DNA of 64,000 nt, from contig WEDG01000280.1 of NCBI GenBank assembly GCA_017591395.1, positions 124,001-188,000 on the forward strand, written 5' to 3'. The first letter of the stretch is position 1. Each line of letters starts with the position of its first letter. Shown piece by piece: positions 20,480-32,289 of this stretch. This stretch comes from Schistocephalus solidus (Eukaryota; Platyhelminthes; Cestoda; Diphyllobothriidea; Diphyllobothriidae). The notes beneath the pieces were generated by a model. It did not search any database and was not told the DNA's origin. It worked only from the letters and a program-made list of their open reading frames with translations. The position numbers and the translations under genes were made by a program.

Positions 20480-21176
20480 ACAAACATTAGTAACAAAATA
20501 AAGTTATGACAACGTGTGCAGAAATTGTCCTGGCAGGTCAACAGTTAGTGATGTTTTGAAATTAAAAGTGAACTAGAACATAAGCAGTGAAAAAAACTCC
20601 TACATAAAAAATAAAGGCAGAGTTCAATAGGCCTCCATTTTCGAAAAGAGGGTAGGAGAAAAACATTGCTCAGGAAAATAAGGAATGGTGGTACGGTAGG
20701 CTAATACTGTGGTAGCGTTTCAGAATGGGATAATGAAACGTCAATATGGTTCGTTTTATGATAAATAAGGCACATGAAACAGAATCCCGCGACAAGGCGT
20801 CAGTGAACGTGCGGCCTCAGCATCTTTGGATCAATTGAATTCTGCTGATGGTAAGTATCCAAAGAAACGGCAGCATTTTGAACTGTGAACGTCCGAATGT
20901 GTACGTCCGAATGTGTACGTCCGAATGACTTAATCTTTTGAATAACTGTTGATATAAGGAGACATCATAGTTCATGGGCGACTCGAGGTAGTGAAGATTA
21001 AGTTTCAAGAGGGTCACTTAAATTCCCGGTGGTCCTTTCTCCGAGTCATAGGGAAAGCTAGTGGGAAAAGATGAGGAAAATAAAAGGATAATAGTATCAG
21101 TGTTAATATAAATGTACAGTCTTCGCTTGAATGCCAGATAGACTAGTTAACGATTTTATTTAAATAGGCAAGTCAT
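20480..21176. other. Non-coding stretch, possibly LINE-2 3' UTR
   Basis: Lies downstream (minus strand) of the LINE-2 fragment and may contain its 3' UTR. No coding motif is visible apart from the small tandem repeat. Confidence 0.4.
20885..20926. repeat. 14-bp tandem repeat, three units
   Basis: GTGAACGTCCGAAT followed by two exact GTGTACGTCCGAAT units. A small minisatellite, probably arising by slippage. Confidence 0.9.
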
Positions 21177-22215
21177 TCAAAAGAAATTTATGCTTAGAAG
21201 CAAAGAATAGAGAGCATTTGCACGTGGAGGATGCAAAGGAGGTATAATTAGAGCAGAAAGTCTTAGGTTATAAAAATGACTTTTAGGGGTACTAACACAA
21301 AGCTTGGGAAGATTTTTGCCATTATAAAGTCGAAAAAGGATACAAAAGCCTGCTTCCAGTCTCCTGATCCAAACACATTTTGGCTTCGCCAGCTGGCATC
21401 TAGTTGAGTAGGAAGAATTTAAAAGAGTCGAATACACAAGTTGTTTGTGAAATTTCAATGGCATTTTCAATTTTTGAACAGGTAGATTCGTTTATTAAAC
21501 CGAAGAAAGGACAGCAAAATTCGAGAATGGGAAGTACAAACATACGATTAAGTCTTAATTTAATTCCATGAAGGACGAACTTCTAAAAAATAAAGCCGCA
21601 AATCTGACCACCTTCGGTTATATTTCAATCGGCATGATGCGAATGATCTAATTTATGGTGTTTTTTGATAAAGAAACATTCATTCATAGGGCAACCTTTC
21701 AAAATAAACAGGTTGCGGCACACTTATAGTCCTAAAGCTCACGTAGTGACATTTAGAAGGAGAGAACTCCATTAGCCACGTTGAGCTCCATACCAAAGAA
21801 ACGTCTAATTTCAAATGAATTTGTTTTAGGCATTGTTTAGCCGTAGAGTTAGAGAAGGAAAGCAAGCATTTTAGGTCATCAGCATAAATTTAGGATTGAG
21901 AATGTTTAGCTATCGATGAAATATCACAAAAATCCTGATATGGAACCTTGAAGGACACCACTCACAATCGGGGTAGCACTTGAGTGTGAGGACCCACTAA
22001 ACCTTTTTTGTTTTCGATCAGATAGGTATGATCTAATAAAGTCAGTAAGGAGACTACACAATCCTATAGCCTCTAGTTAAGCTAGAAGTCGTCTATGAGG
22101 CACTTTATTGAATGCCTTACTCAGATGTAAATAGCTAACTAATACACATAATTGCTCATTACATAGAGAGGTGATCTAGGCGTTTCGTGGTGTAAAATGT
22201 GACCAAGGCAGAATA
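21177..22215 (-). mobile_element. Second LINE type, RT fragment (LINE-2)
   Basis: Minus-strand frames in order: YLHLSKAFNKVPHRRLLA (about 22,085-22,135), LEAIGLCSLLTDFIRSYLSD, RKQKRFSGSSHSSATPIVSG, VLQGSISGFL (about 21,945-21,975), YADDLKCLLSFSNSTAKQCL (about 21,830-21,890), KLDVSLVWSSTWLMEFSPSK, CHYVSF, then after a shift IRRLEAGFCILFRLYNGKNL and YNLRLSALIIPPLHPPRANA at 21,200-21,370. These are RT blocks A to C plus the C-terminal domain of a CR1/jockey-type LINE. The subfamily differs from the element at 5-10 kb (YADDLKC rather than FADDIKL). Block A aspartates are changed: YLDLSKAFD has become YLHLSKAFN. The fragment starts at RT block A, so it is 5' truncated. Confidence 0.82.
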
Positions 22216-22229
22216 AAGTTTGCCACATT

Positions 22230-25200
22230 TAAACATCATAATTTTTATCTTAGGTGTGCAATAATATTACCAAGTAAAAGGGCTGCTATCTGATTACTTG
22301 TGCTTGTTTGACTTAAACGTTCAAATTGCGAAATCAAAATAAATCGCTCTTCCGAATTCTCACAAGTCATGCCCGCAGAACACATGCTATTTTAAAGAAT
22401 ATAAAGGTATTTCCTTTCCAATTAATTTTTTTCAATGTAAATAAATACAATCTATGGTCTATGAGATCCATCAGTGGAAAAACAGCTTTACTTTACTGAT
22501 CTTGTTAACCACCGTTCTAACAAATTGTTCCTTTCCGGACAACAGACAGGGGTATCCGACGCAGTGGTTATGACTAAAGTCGTAAAGGCTTACTTTCAAA
22601 AGCCTTAGCAAATGCCGCAAATGTTTTAATTTCCCATTTGTAGCTCATTCAGCGAACACCGTACACACATTCAAGTTTACTGACGCTGAAATGTTTGCTA
22701 TAGGTGAACGCCACGTGAGCCGCCACTTGCCTTAATCATCGATTTCCTAACCGCTGTCTATCAACAAGAGCAATGGCCGGATATCTCTATAGTACATGTT
22801 GAGCGTCTACGTGCGCTTAACAATTACTAAGTTTGAGCAATTTGAAGGAACAGAGGTCCATGACTGTGCTGAGGAAATACAGCCATCGTTAATGAGCAAA
22901 GCGCAATCCGAATATTATGACCAACTAGGACCAGGAAAACATAAAAATATAATGTAATCGTGACAAGCAATGACCGCATTAATGAAAAAAACCTGAGCTG
23001 ATTTTGAAGTCTGCTCAGGTCATCAGATGTATTTTGACACAGGAAATGCTGCTTATAAATGCTGTACAGCCAGTTCATTCGCTAAATCCATTTAAATTCC
23101 CGTCTATAATGATCGGTTAAGATAAGAATGTAAAAAGCAAGACGACTGAACTTCTTGATGAAGAGCTTGAGCATTTTCCCCGCTATAATCCAGTGGTTAG
23201 AGGATGGCAGGACTCGGCTAGATAATGGGCAACAGGCTTTCAGATTCTAGAACTGTCTTTTCGGTACATTGCTAATCAAGCGAATTGTATCATGTGAAAT
23301 GTACTATCAAGTTATAAACACCTCTAAGGCATTTATTTCGGGTATGCATGATATTTTTTTCCTTATATTGACTGCATTGTACAGGCATTGGTTTTCTTAC
23401 AGTGGCTGAAAACCACGCGTTACATTTTTGCTTTCAAGATGTCAATATTATTCAAAATTATGTTCATTTATTGGGCTTTTGCCAACACAACCTGCAATCA
23501 GTATATTTTCATAATTTCTAATTTGTCGCTCGGAAATCGTGTTTTTCATTGTCAGTATGAAATGGAAAAATTTCAAAGATCAGTTATCGCGCCTTGTAAA
23601 CATTCAAGGTCTACTTTTTGTCCCCGACTAAATATCAGCGCCTTGACCAAGGGTACTCACTCTATTTTATAGGCTATTTATCGCAAAAGTTCCGACAATG
23701 TATAACTTTTAAGTAGTTTCTCATCAACTTATGTCAGTGTTTTTTAATATGATATGACGCTCCACAAATGTTCGACGAGTCCTTATTTCTCATGTGACAA
23801 ACCAATAATTTCTTCGCTTTGCTTGTAGTTCTAAATGTCTAAGATTATGAAACAGAAAAAGTTGACTTAATTTCAGATTGGGAAAAAATTAATTCGTTCT
23901 TTCGTGTTCAATGATAACATGAATTTATTGCTCGTGAGCAAATTACGATAAACCGTGATGTGTGGCTTATTGCTGGTAGTGAGGCTCCCTCTGTAGTGCT
24001 CCTTAGATTTTTAATGCAAAACCAAGCAGCAGATAAGAAAAATAAAGTTATTGTTTGACTATATAAATAACCGGTAAGTACGGGAAGAGATACTGGCTTA
24101 TTAATTTTACACGATAAATATATATTTTCGCTCAAAAGCAGATTTTAAATAGCAAATTTGCTGACAATACACATTTAAGCTCACATTATGAGCAATTTTA
24201 ACAAACCATAGTGAGTCACTTTATAGACATTTAGCACGCATTTAAAAAGGTATGTTAACGAGGAAGATTATATCTTGGTTCATCTATTTTTTGCCCAAGA
24301 ATTATCCACAAACAATTCCACATAGCGTTTTGATACAACATTCGTTTCTAGTCATCAGTGACTTCCCTATTTAAACTCTGATCATAAATATGGACATATC
24401 TTTCCATCAGCTAAGGTGAGCAAAATTTCTATTCAAGAACAGTATTGCATCCCTTTTTATTTAACGTACATCAGTTGAAACAATACACCAAACATATTAA
24501 CCATTTTCTCTTTTCGCGATGAAAGGACTAGCCTAGCAAGATTCTCGGCGCAGAGTCTTTGTATTGGATCATTGCTTGAATCGTCAACTGGGATAACGTC
24601 CTTACTTTTAAGCGTCCTGTCTGGAAGCACACCTTCAGATCACATAGATTGGAGGAATTTTTCAATAGAAGAGAGCAAAACATATTTCTATCATACATAA
24701 GAAAGTCTGAAAAAAACATGCCTCGTTGTCTAAATAGATAAAAAAACAGAGCATTGAAATTTTAAAAATCATTCCCAAGCGGTTTGCGATGTTTTAATTT
24801 TTGATTGCGCATGCCATAAAACACAAATGATATCATAAGTTTTTATGTCTCAAAAACATGCTGTATGCTAAAATCGCATCAAATCAACTGTAGTAGAAAA
24901 TTGTAACAGTCGGATATATGGTTGGACTAGGCCGATAAAATACCCTTGAGTGTGGACTAAAAACCCTGATGGAAAAAAGTAAAGCCGACCTTTAAAAGCA
25001 ACAACATGACTTTTTGCGTCTGGCTTTACCTTGAAGAGTATTTGTTCATTGTTTCGCAACCACACCCATCTGCAATAGACTACATATTTTCATATGCTAT
25101 TGATTCCGGTCTAGGATCTGAACATGTCATCCCCGAGTAAACCTAGTTTTAATTTATACGGCTTTTGTTATTTCAAATCATACAACTTCTTATTTTTTAC

Positions 25201-26010
25201 TTTCTTTAATCATTTTATTTTAATTCTTCGTCTTTTATAGCTATAGGAGTCAGCTTGTAAGACGTTGCATATATTTTGACGCCAAAAAATGTGGAATTTT
25301 TTGAGAATTATATCCGTTTTACTAAACTTTTTGGGAAGATGAACAACAAAAGCATAAATACATATTCTTACAGAAAGCAAAAAATGCTGAAGATTCACAT
25401 AATATAAGGGCATTTGTCAAGAAATTGCAATGAACTGACCACAAATGATTAAAAATGAGTGGATATAAATTAAAAAACAAAGATATCTAGATATCTGGCA
25501 GTGAAGTTTGACTATTTAAATTTCATCGTATCAGAGGCAAATCATGTTTGTATAATGTTTGTAAACTCCGCGCTGTTGAAGAATGTAATATAATATATAA
25601 TTTAGTTTTGCTGTTGACGTGTTATTCAGGTGTTTAGAAAACCATATTTTTACTCCCACCTTTGTGGAATCAAGTAAATATTTATCATAGAAAAATGAGG
25701 TGACACCAGCTACTAAAAAGGGATTGGCATCGTTTTCCCAAGTACTTTTTATGAAATCTCCCTATCCTTTACACACACTTCCACACATAATCATGGAATA
25801 GACGGAAAGCTTGTGCACAAGTCCTAGTTACTTGATTTTAAATTGACGTGCTTTCACCTGACTGGAACTGGGAGCGTTTTTTATTTATTTAAAACACTTA
25901 ATATGTATTTATCGTATTTGTATGAAAGATATTGTTTTTCTATTTAGCAATTTCATAACGATTGCTGGATTATAACTCATAGATAAACCAAAACGTCCAA
26001 CAAAACAAGT
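22230..26010. other. A+T-rich non-coding stretch
   Basis: No recognisable gene or repeat. One ATG-started frame at 23,439 reads MSILFKIMFIYWAFANTTC, a signal-peptide-like start, and continues open to 23,672 with several cysteines. There is no clear promoter or splice context, so it is noted but not called. Confidence 0.4.
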
Positions 26011-26029
26011 TCTTTTTAGACTGAAATAC

Positions 26030-26262
26030 CAAGTGTCATTCCTAAATCGAGGCGGTGCAGTCGTTGTTTTAGAGTTCGAAGGCTAAACGTATGCTCTTGT
26101 CCGCAATCAGGTCGTTCGAAAGCACCCTCTGTCTGGTTCTGATCATCACAAATTACGAACGGTAAATGGTGAGTTTTTGGTTTACGAGTAAGTTTGTCTA
26201 ACGCACATATTCTCAAAGCAACTGGGACAGGTTCATATCTCAAATAAATATGCCTGATCAAC
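26030..26262. other. Exon-like island open on both strands
   Basis: The minus-strand frame reads RYEPVPVALRICALDKLTRK, FVICDDQNQTEGAFERPDCG, QEHTFSLRTLKQRLHRLDLG. The plus-strand frame reads SSKAKRMLLSAIRSFESTLC, LVLIITNYER after an acceptor-like GTCGTTGTTTTAG at about 26,073, with a GTAAAT donor near 26,162. GC content is visibly above the flanks. I cannot tell which strand, if either, is coded, and I recognise neither peptide. Confidence 0.25.
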
Positions 26263-26502
26263 CCATCGTAAGTCGATTAACCGTCATCTCATTTTGCACT
26301 TCGGCCCCTTCGTATCTACAAATTTTCATTAAACCACTGGTTCAGTCTCATTTTATACTGGTGTTGTAATTTTTATTCGCTTAAAATCATAAGTACTGCC
26401 AACAATAATTCAAGCATCCCTCTATCAATTAAATAAATATGATATAACTTCAGTTTAACTCAGAGTTGCTGGTATTTGACTGTCCTATGCTCTGATTTCA
26501 GC

Positions 26503-26595
26503 CCGCTAAAAACAAGACGCAAGAACACGCGCAATCACTGCAACCGTACTTGCAGTTGGCTTTCGTTTTGGGCGCCGTCTCGAGCGGGCTTTGAA
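26503..26595 (+). CDS. Candidate terminal exon, unknown protein
   Basis: A strong acceptor (TGCTCTGATTTCAG ending at 26,502) is followed by a frame reading PAKNKTQEHAQSLQPYLQLA, FVLGAVSSGL and a TGA stop at 26,593-26,595. The alternative frame stays open to 26,679 and reads PLKTRRKNTRNHCNRTCSWL. GC is higher than in the flanks. Upstream exons are not identified unless the 26,075-26,162 island belongs to the same gene. Function unknown. Confidence 0.28.
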
Positions 26596-26931
26596 TTTGA
26601 GCTCCCATCTTTTTCTTCTCCATTCACATGTAAATTTTCTTATATGTACCTTGGTTGGCCCGTTTTTCCCATAAGATAGTGCTATTTGTTAATATTAATT
26701 ACAATTGGTAGGTCATTTGCAAATGAAGCTCCCAACGTTTTGGAAAAAACCTGGTGCAATTTGGTGACGCATACACAGACGACCTTTCATGATGCCGACA
26801 GTTGCAGTCTTCGGTTACTATATATCATCTTTTTTCTCCCGGTGCCTTCTTTTGCGCATCAATTTTATCCATAGTGAATATAGGCCTTTTATGCTAAAAC
26901 GTTTGAATTGTTACTTTCAAAATAAAGTATG

Positions 26932-27171
26932 TTACTCTCTCTGTCTGCATTTACCAATCAGAATAAATAGCAAAGCGAAGTAGCACTCAGTGTCTATGGC
27001 AGTCAGCTCCGAGGCAAGAGAACGCCAAATAAAATTATCGGCTTCCATTTTCATCGCAACCATCCAAAGACCCTGCCTCATACGTCCTCCTGTAACCCTC
27101 CCTTGTGTGTTTCTTGATAGCCCCAGCAGTCTTTTGTGCTTCAAATTTTGTTTATTTATACCAGTTCTCAT
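26932..27171 (-). CDS. Candidate ORF or exon, unknown protein
   Basis: ATG at 27,171 to a stop at 26,932, 79 codons on the minus strand: MRTGINKQNLKHKRLLGLSR, NTQGRVTGGRMRQGLWMVAM, KMEADNFIWRSLASELTAID, TECYFALLFILIG, then KCRQRE. A plausible donor (ATTG|GTAAAT) lies inside, after FILIG. The opposite strand is open over much the same stretch, which weakens the case. No family recognised. Confidence 0.25.
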   Translation of the reverse strand: MRTGINKQNLKHKRLLGLSRNTQGRVTGGRMRQGLWMVAMKMEADNFIWRSLASELTAIDTECYFALLFILIGKCRQRE

Positions 27172-27239
27172 TCGTTGTCTTTCATCTAGTGACTCATCTG
27201 CAATTCATCCAAAAAGTGGTGGAACTTAATAAACAATAA

Positions 27240-28130
27240 ATTTGAAGCAGATAAGAAGGGTCTCCGAAATAACTACTGGTGCGTGGGAAGATTCGCAGTG
27301 AACACCTGGTAATCGTGAAGTTTTGCTCATAACTGAAATGCTGTTCCCTAAAAATATTTCGCCAAGGTTTCCTTAGCTTCAGCGGATGTAAGACACAGAT
27401 GCACCGAACGGCCTCATTAATGTCTATTCAAACCTTCACAGTTTATAAGCATGTGTTACTGCTGGGAAAGTGAAATTATTTAGGTTCATGATCGTCACGA
27501 AACTATAGACAAACACCATGTCTAGGAGCCGGCAGGAATCCTTAATAATTCTAGTCTGAACATTGATTTTTTATTATTTTTAAGCAGCTTGTAAGTGGCA
27601 CGTATTAAAATTAACTTTAAACAATAAGGTATTACGTTAGAAGATCAGTTTAGTCCTATACTAACTGCCAGTTTTTGGTCAGAAAAAGTAAATCCTCATA
27701 TCTTCCATAAACAATCATCTTTTGGATCGCGATCTCATTGTTGAGCCAAAAATAGCTGTCCGATAAATTGTCCGTACACGATATATTCAGATAACAGGCC
27801 AGGTGGATAAGGTCCAGGCACAAATGTTAAAACCTATATTATGACAACAACTAGAGCCAACGAACGCTTGAAACGTTCCTGTTAATCATTTGTCCTTTGA
27901 TTTACAGAAACATTTTTACGACTGCGTGCCATGTTCTCCAATCTATCGTCTTAAGAGACCGTTTTCCACGATTAAGTTGTGCGTTTATTGATTTTATGAA
28001 CTTGTTCAACTGTCCGTGTTTTTATTCCCTATTGTCTAGGCTAGGCAGTGTCAAGTATCATTTTATAAGCCGTAACGAACGGTTTGGTAACTTTACATTC
28101 TGCTTCAGATGCTTGCTGTACGTTTAATAC
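27240..28130. other. Non-coding stretch
   Basis: No recognisable gene, repeat or RNA. Confidence 0.45.
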
Positions 28131-28139
28131 TTCGTAGTA

Positions 28140-29120
28140 CCACTGGCAGGACAGAGACACCTTTATGGTGGTAACATTCATAATGGTGTAGACGATCGTC
28201 CAGTCCAGGGGCCTATCATAATCCCAACGAGAGCATTTTTGCTGGAGATTGAAAATGAGACTGCTATATTTGGCATTGATTGTGGAAAACAGGCATTTGA
28301 GGACGATGATAGCGGCTCATGTACGATGCCACGAACCTTCCACCTGACGCTACTGGACAGTTCGGCGTGTTTTAGTGCCGTCCAGATTTGACCTCTACGC
28401 CACGCACGAGGTCACGTAAGGACACTTCTCGAGCGTCCGAACCGCAAATACATAGCCTATGGGACAACCAATCCAACCACAGGGCCCCACAAATGGCTAT
28501 TGGCCGATCAACTGATTAAGCGGCCAGTGCCTCACTGTCACATTACATTTTATTCAATCACGCTCACATCATGCCAGCGGACTGGTACGCCCACGCAGGC
28601 CTTTGACTAACACTGAGTTCCTGCACATATATTCAAATCCTACTGGCCTTTTCCATCTCGTCCTATACGAAACTTGACGCGATGATTGCAGGGCTCTGAG
28701 TAGGAGCACTGCTTCTACCCCTTACAATGTTTCAATGCCCTTTCAGGCAGAGCTGGAAGGTAGCTTGGAATAACGAAAAAGCTCAATGCATTCAAAAGCC
28801 CCGGAAGCGTATGCAAACTATTAACTGCTGTATATTGCCGTGATTTTGAAAGATGGGTTGAACGTGAGGTGAGGGATAGCAGTGTACTAGCGATCAGAAT
28901 TCATCAGCTATCACGGTAAAATTATGCTGGCTGTGCATATAAGTAGACTAAGAAAGTTCAGTAAAGGACCAAACACTAGTGGCAAATGCTGCAGCTGGAG
29001 CATTAGATGAATGGGCACATCTCGTGGACAGTGAATGTAGGTACCATAAGTATAGTCACCAGGGGGCCAGAAGACTGACTCGCTGCCATTGGCAGCCGAA
29101 TGACATGAAGTAACCAAGCA
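28140..29120. other. GC-richer block of unknown nature
   Basis: About 1 kb with clearly higher GC than its flanks and no long frame. It contains near-palindromic clauses such as ACGCCACGCACGAGGTCACGT and GACTGACTCGCTGCCATTGG. The TGCACATATATTCAAA near 28,622 could be a TATA-like site. The texture resembles a terminal repeat or SINE-type element, but I find no second copy in the window and no terminal repeats, so the class is open. Confidence 0.3.
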
Positions 29121-29129
29121 AACATGCTA

Positions 29130-30185
29130 CGACAGGGATTTTTGTAGTTTTTTGTTAAATTTTACTCTTTATCTGTTCCTTCACTGCAATTCTATATCAA
29201 TTTGTTTGGTCAACAGTCAATTTAGGAGTAATTGCTTGCTAAATATGCGTGGTCGAGACAAGAATATTTACAAAGTGGGCTTCCATATGCCCAAGTAAAC
29301 TACTTGAGAACACACAAGATCAGGAGAATAAATTAGTGGCTACATATCATATACTGTCTTTGTACCATTTGGTCGTTTCCGGAGGCGCGGTGAACAAACG
29401 TTGGTCATTTGTCTAATGGAAACTGAGTTCATTTTTCCTTTTTGCTAGGAAGCTGCCTCAGCAAATAACGCTGTATGTGGTAATCTGATTATCGCAGTCC
29501 TTTGGACACAGATCTCATCCATCGGAATTCTGAACTGTTCGGGCTACCATGTCTTACTATGGAAGCGTTGGTTACTCCCCACTTCTTTACATTTTAAATG
29601 AAAAATGTGCCAATGAGCCAGATTAATGCAAAAATCAGGTCCCATTGAGTGTTATTCATTTATGGTCTCTTTGTTCGTTCACGGAAGAAAAGCGGCAGAA
29701 TGGGTAACAATTCTTACAGCACAGCAATCTTTCTTAATATTCCGCCTCAATTTTTGTGGCACCACTCTATCACAGACACAACTCAGCAACCCGATATCGC
29801 TTAATACGTTCTTTGCCAAAACTGCTCCGTGGTTAAACATGCCAGATTGCATGTGAGGGAGTGAAAACTTCCGAATCAAAGAGCGCACTGTAGCAGTGTA
29901 ACGACATGATAGGTTGTTTGCAGACGATCGTGATTTTGGTTTCGCGGAATGCGGCCTGGACAGGCAAGAAGACAGGACGAGTGGTGCCTAAGACTTCGAA
30001 TTCAATGAAACAGCACATATATCCACTTCCTGCGTGACATATGGTTCACGATCACCACAGAGAGCACAGGCAGTTATCAGTCGAGGAAAAGACCTGGGAG
30101 TTTTACAACTTCCACATTGTCTACAACTCCTTTATTATGACTAGTGATGTGCATATATTGGAATCAGAAATTCATAGAAACAAAA
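29130..30185. other. Non-coding stretch
   Basis: Nothing recognised; overlapping open frames at 29,626-30,018 on both strands have no motif. Confidence 0.4.
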
Positions 30186-30188
30186 TAA

Positions 30189-30356
30189 CTAGTTTGGCAT
30201 AAACTTTCCTTCTCCTGGATTCATAGACTGACTCATTTTCACTGAGGGATGCAAACGGGTGTAGTCTTTCTTGGCCTCAGGACAGAAGTTAGCTTCGATT
30301 GAACAATTGTACATTGTCCGAAATGAGAGCTTACTATCAACGTCTAGGTAGTCTGG
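30189..30356 (-). CDS. Candidate terminal exon, unknown protein
   Basis: On the minus strand an acceptor-like CCTGTTGACTTATAG precedes a frame reading VPDYLDVDSKLSFRTMYNCS, IEANFCPEAKKDYTRLHPSV, KMSQSMNPGEGKFMPN, then TAG at 30,189-30,191. Composition (D, E, K, P, N, no A+T-driven F/I/K runs) looks more like coding sequence than most frames here, and GC is raised. The acceptor implies the codon is split 2+1. I do not recognise the family. The start-like exon at 33,098-33,262 is on the same strand 2.7 kb upstream, but a connection is speculation. Confidence 0.35.
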   Translation of the reverse strand, partial: PDYLDVDSKLSFRTMYNCSIEANFCPEAKKDYTRLHPSVKMSQSMNPGEGKFMPN

Positions 30357-30539
30357 CACCCTATAAGTCAACAGGTAACATTCCTGACTTATTTTATGTC
30401 CTTTTAACTGGCTTTCTCATGATTTAGTGATATACTTTTCTAAATTAAATGGGAATCCTCATCCATTAGAGCCCTATTTTTGACCAAGTGAAAATGGCAA
30501 TTTGCACGTTAGGTTCTATAAGTAATCTTTTTCAGGTAG

Positions 30540-30737
30540 ATGCTACTACTTTGGGATCTAGAAATTCTCCAATCCTCAATACCCGTCCCCGAGCGAATGG
30601 GCCGAGTGGTGATTCAAAGTTATAATACAGTACTCGCGAAATTTTTGATAAAAAGGGACTCCGGGCAATTGTTTGAACTATTAGAGACTTCCATGGCTGT
30701 AGCTCATAACCTCAAGGTTTTAAATTATGCAATCTAA
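30540..30737 (+). CDS. Candidate exon or small ORF, unknown protein
   Basis: A strong acceptor (AAGTAATCTTTTTCAGGTAG; AG at 30,536 or 30,539) is followed by MLLLWDLEILQSSIPVPERM, GRVVIQSYNTVLAKFLIKRD, SGQLFELLETSMAVAHNLKV, LNYAI, stop. The peptide predicts amphipathic helices. The other frame from the same acceptor reads VDATTLGSRNSPILNTRPRA, NGPSGDSKL, stop. Only one can be real. GC is higher than in the flanks. No family recognised and no upstream exon found. Confidence 0.3.
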   Translation: MLLLWDLEILQSSIPVPERMGRVVIQSYNTVLAKFLIKRDSGQLFELLETSMAVAHNLKVLNYAI

Positions 30738-30739
30738 AA

Positions 30740-32280
30740 CAACTGCTCAGACGGAAGTGCGTTCGCTCGACAAATTTATTCCCTTTATATAAAACGGTCT
30801 TAGCGTTCAAATAGCGTTCTTTGATATACGGTCTCTAATTTGGTTATCCAAGTAGAAATACAATTATTATGTTTGTCAAATTATCAAACAGATCGGATTG
30901 CACTTTCCTGTCTGCTCTTCAGCAAATTTTGATTGAGACTAAAAGGCGAAGTTGAGGGTCCATCAAAGGAACTCTTGAGAAGATTCGACTCGGTTAGTAG
31001 TCAAAATGCCTAATCAGGAAAGAAAACATTATTGAAGTACTGTGGGGTTTGTGTTACACCTAGAGATAATGGCCTATGGCGCCATTCATAAGACACATTT
31101 TTACAGCTTGTCGATGAGCCTTTTATGAATGAATAAGTAAGGCGCGTGTAAACTTATACTGGGGTATATGATAGATTAGTACTTATAGGTACAACTCTAT
31201 TCGTTATGGATATTTAAATTTTCTTTTTAGACTTGAAATGCACTTTTTTTGCCTTTTAAAGGGTCAACTGTTTTCAATTGGCACTTTGATACTAGTGAAT
31301 ACCGGTCAAATATGCCAAACATTAACTGTAAGAATTGATTTCTTAATTTGATTTCAGATTTCGTTATGGTCAATTAGAAAGCTTTCCTTCAGATAACGAC
31401 ACTAAGTTACGTTTTGAATAAACAATTCCTTGTTAAGATGACGAGAGCTTTATATTGTCATATTGCAGCTTTGCATAGCAGTTTTCGATCGGTTAACACA
31501 ACCAATAAACCATTTCTTGAATAAAATGACTTATAGCATGAAATTATAGTTCATGAATTCACTGAGGTACTTGAATTTTCCAAAATAATTTTTTTAATAT
31601 TTGGTATTTTGCTCTCGACCAAACCTTTCCTGTGAACGACAATAGAGGCAATGTGCAAGTCAGTCATGACGGACTCGGAAGAGGCCAGTCAAAAGAAAAA
31701 GCGTTTGGTGTTTAAAATTGAGTTAAATGTGAAAAACAAATAACTGAGATGCGCTATATGTTTTACGATAAGAACGTACCGGCTGTTCACGGTAAAAAGC
31801 AAGATCCCCAATTCAGCTTTAATCTGAAGCTTTCTATTTGACGATATAGTGAGATAAACGGCTTTATAGGGATCTTAATGTTGATTCAAACGACGAGGAC
31901 ATAGTACATAAGCCCACTGAGGATAAAGGACATAGTTATTTCTGTTATTCGCGAGGGATGATAACATCAATTTAACCAGTAAGGAACGTGGACCGTAAAG
32001 CATCATTAAGAAAACTGGTAGTTTTGTCAAGTATTATTTTTTTTACTCGGAAAACTGCTGGAAACGACCGTGATATTTGAATGATTTCGATTATGACAAC
32101 TCAGGTAGGCGGGGGTTATTCAACGGAATGCTTAAAACTGTATGCAGCGCGTTAGTGTAACCGTGACCTTGCCCTTAACCGAAACAACAGCCCTTCTTCC
32201 AACCTTAATCCTTAACCAAAACCTATCCGTTATCTTAAATTTTCCCACTTTCAAAAACATTAAGCAATTCTTATTTTAAT
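30740..32280. other. A+T-rich non-coding stretch
   Basis: No gene recognised. At 32,165-32,240 there are scattered CCTTAACC/CCTTAATCC words, too degenerate to call a telomeric tract. Confidence 0.45.
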
Positions 32281-32289
32281 TCCAAGGGA

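Noticed and set aside
23439..23672. Signal-peptide-like frame MSILFKIMFIYWAFANTTC ...
   Set aside because: No TATA box, no splice pattern and unremarkable downstream sequence; hydrophobic leaders arise easily in A+T-rich frames.
32160..32245. CCTTAACC / CCTTAATCC words resembling telomere repeats
   Set aside because: Only three or four imperfect words with irregular spacing; not a TTAGGG-type tract.
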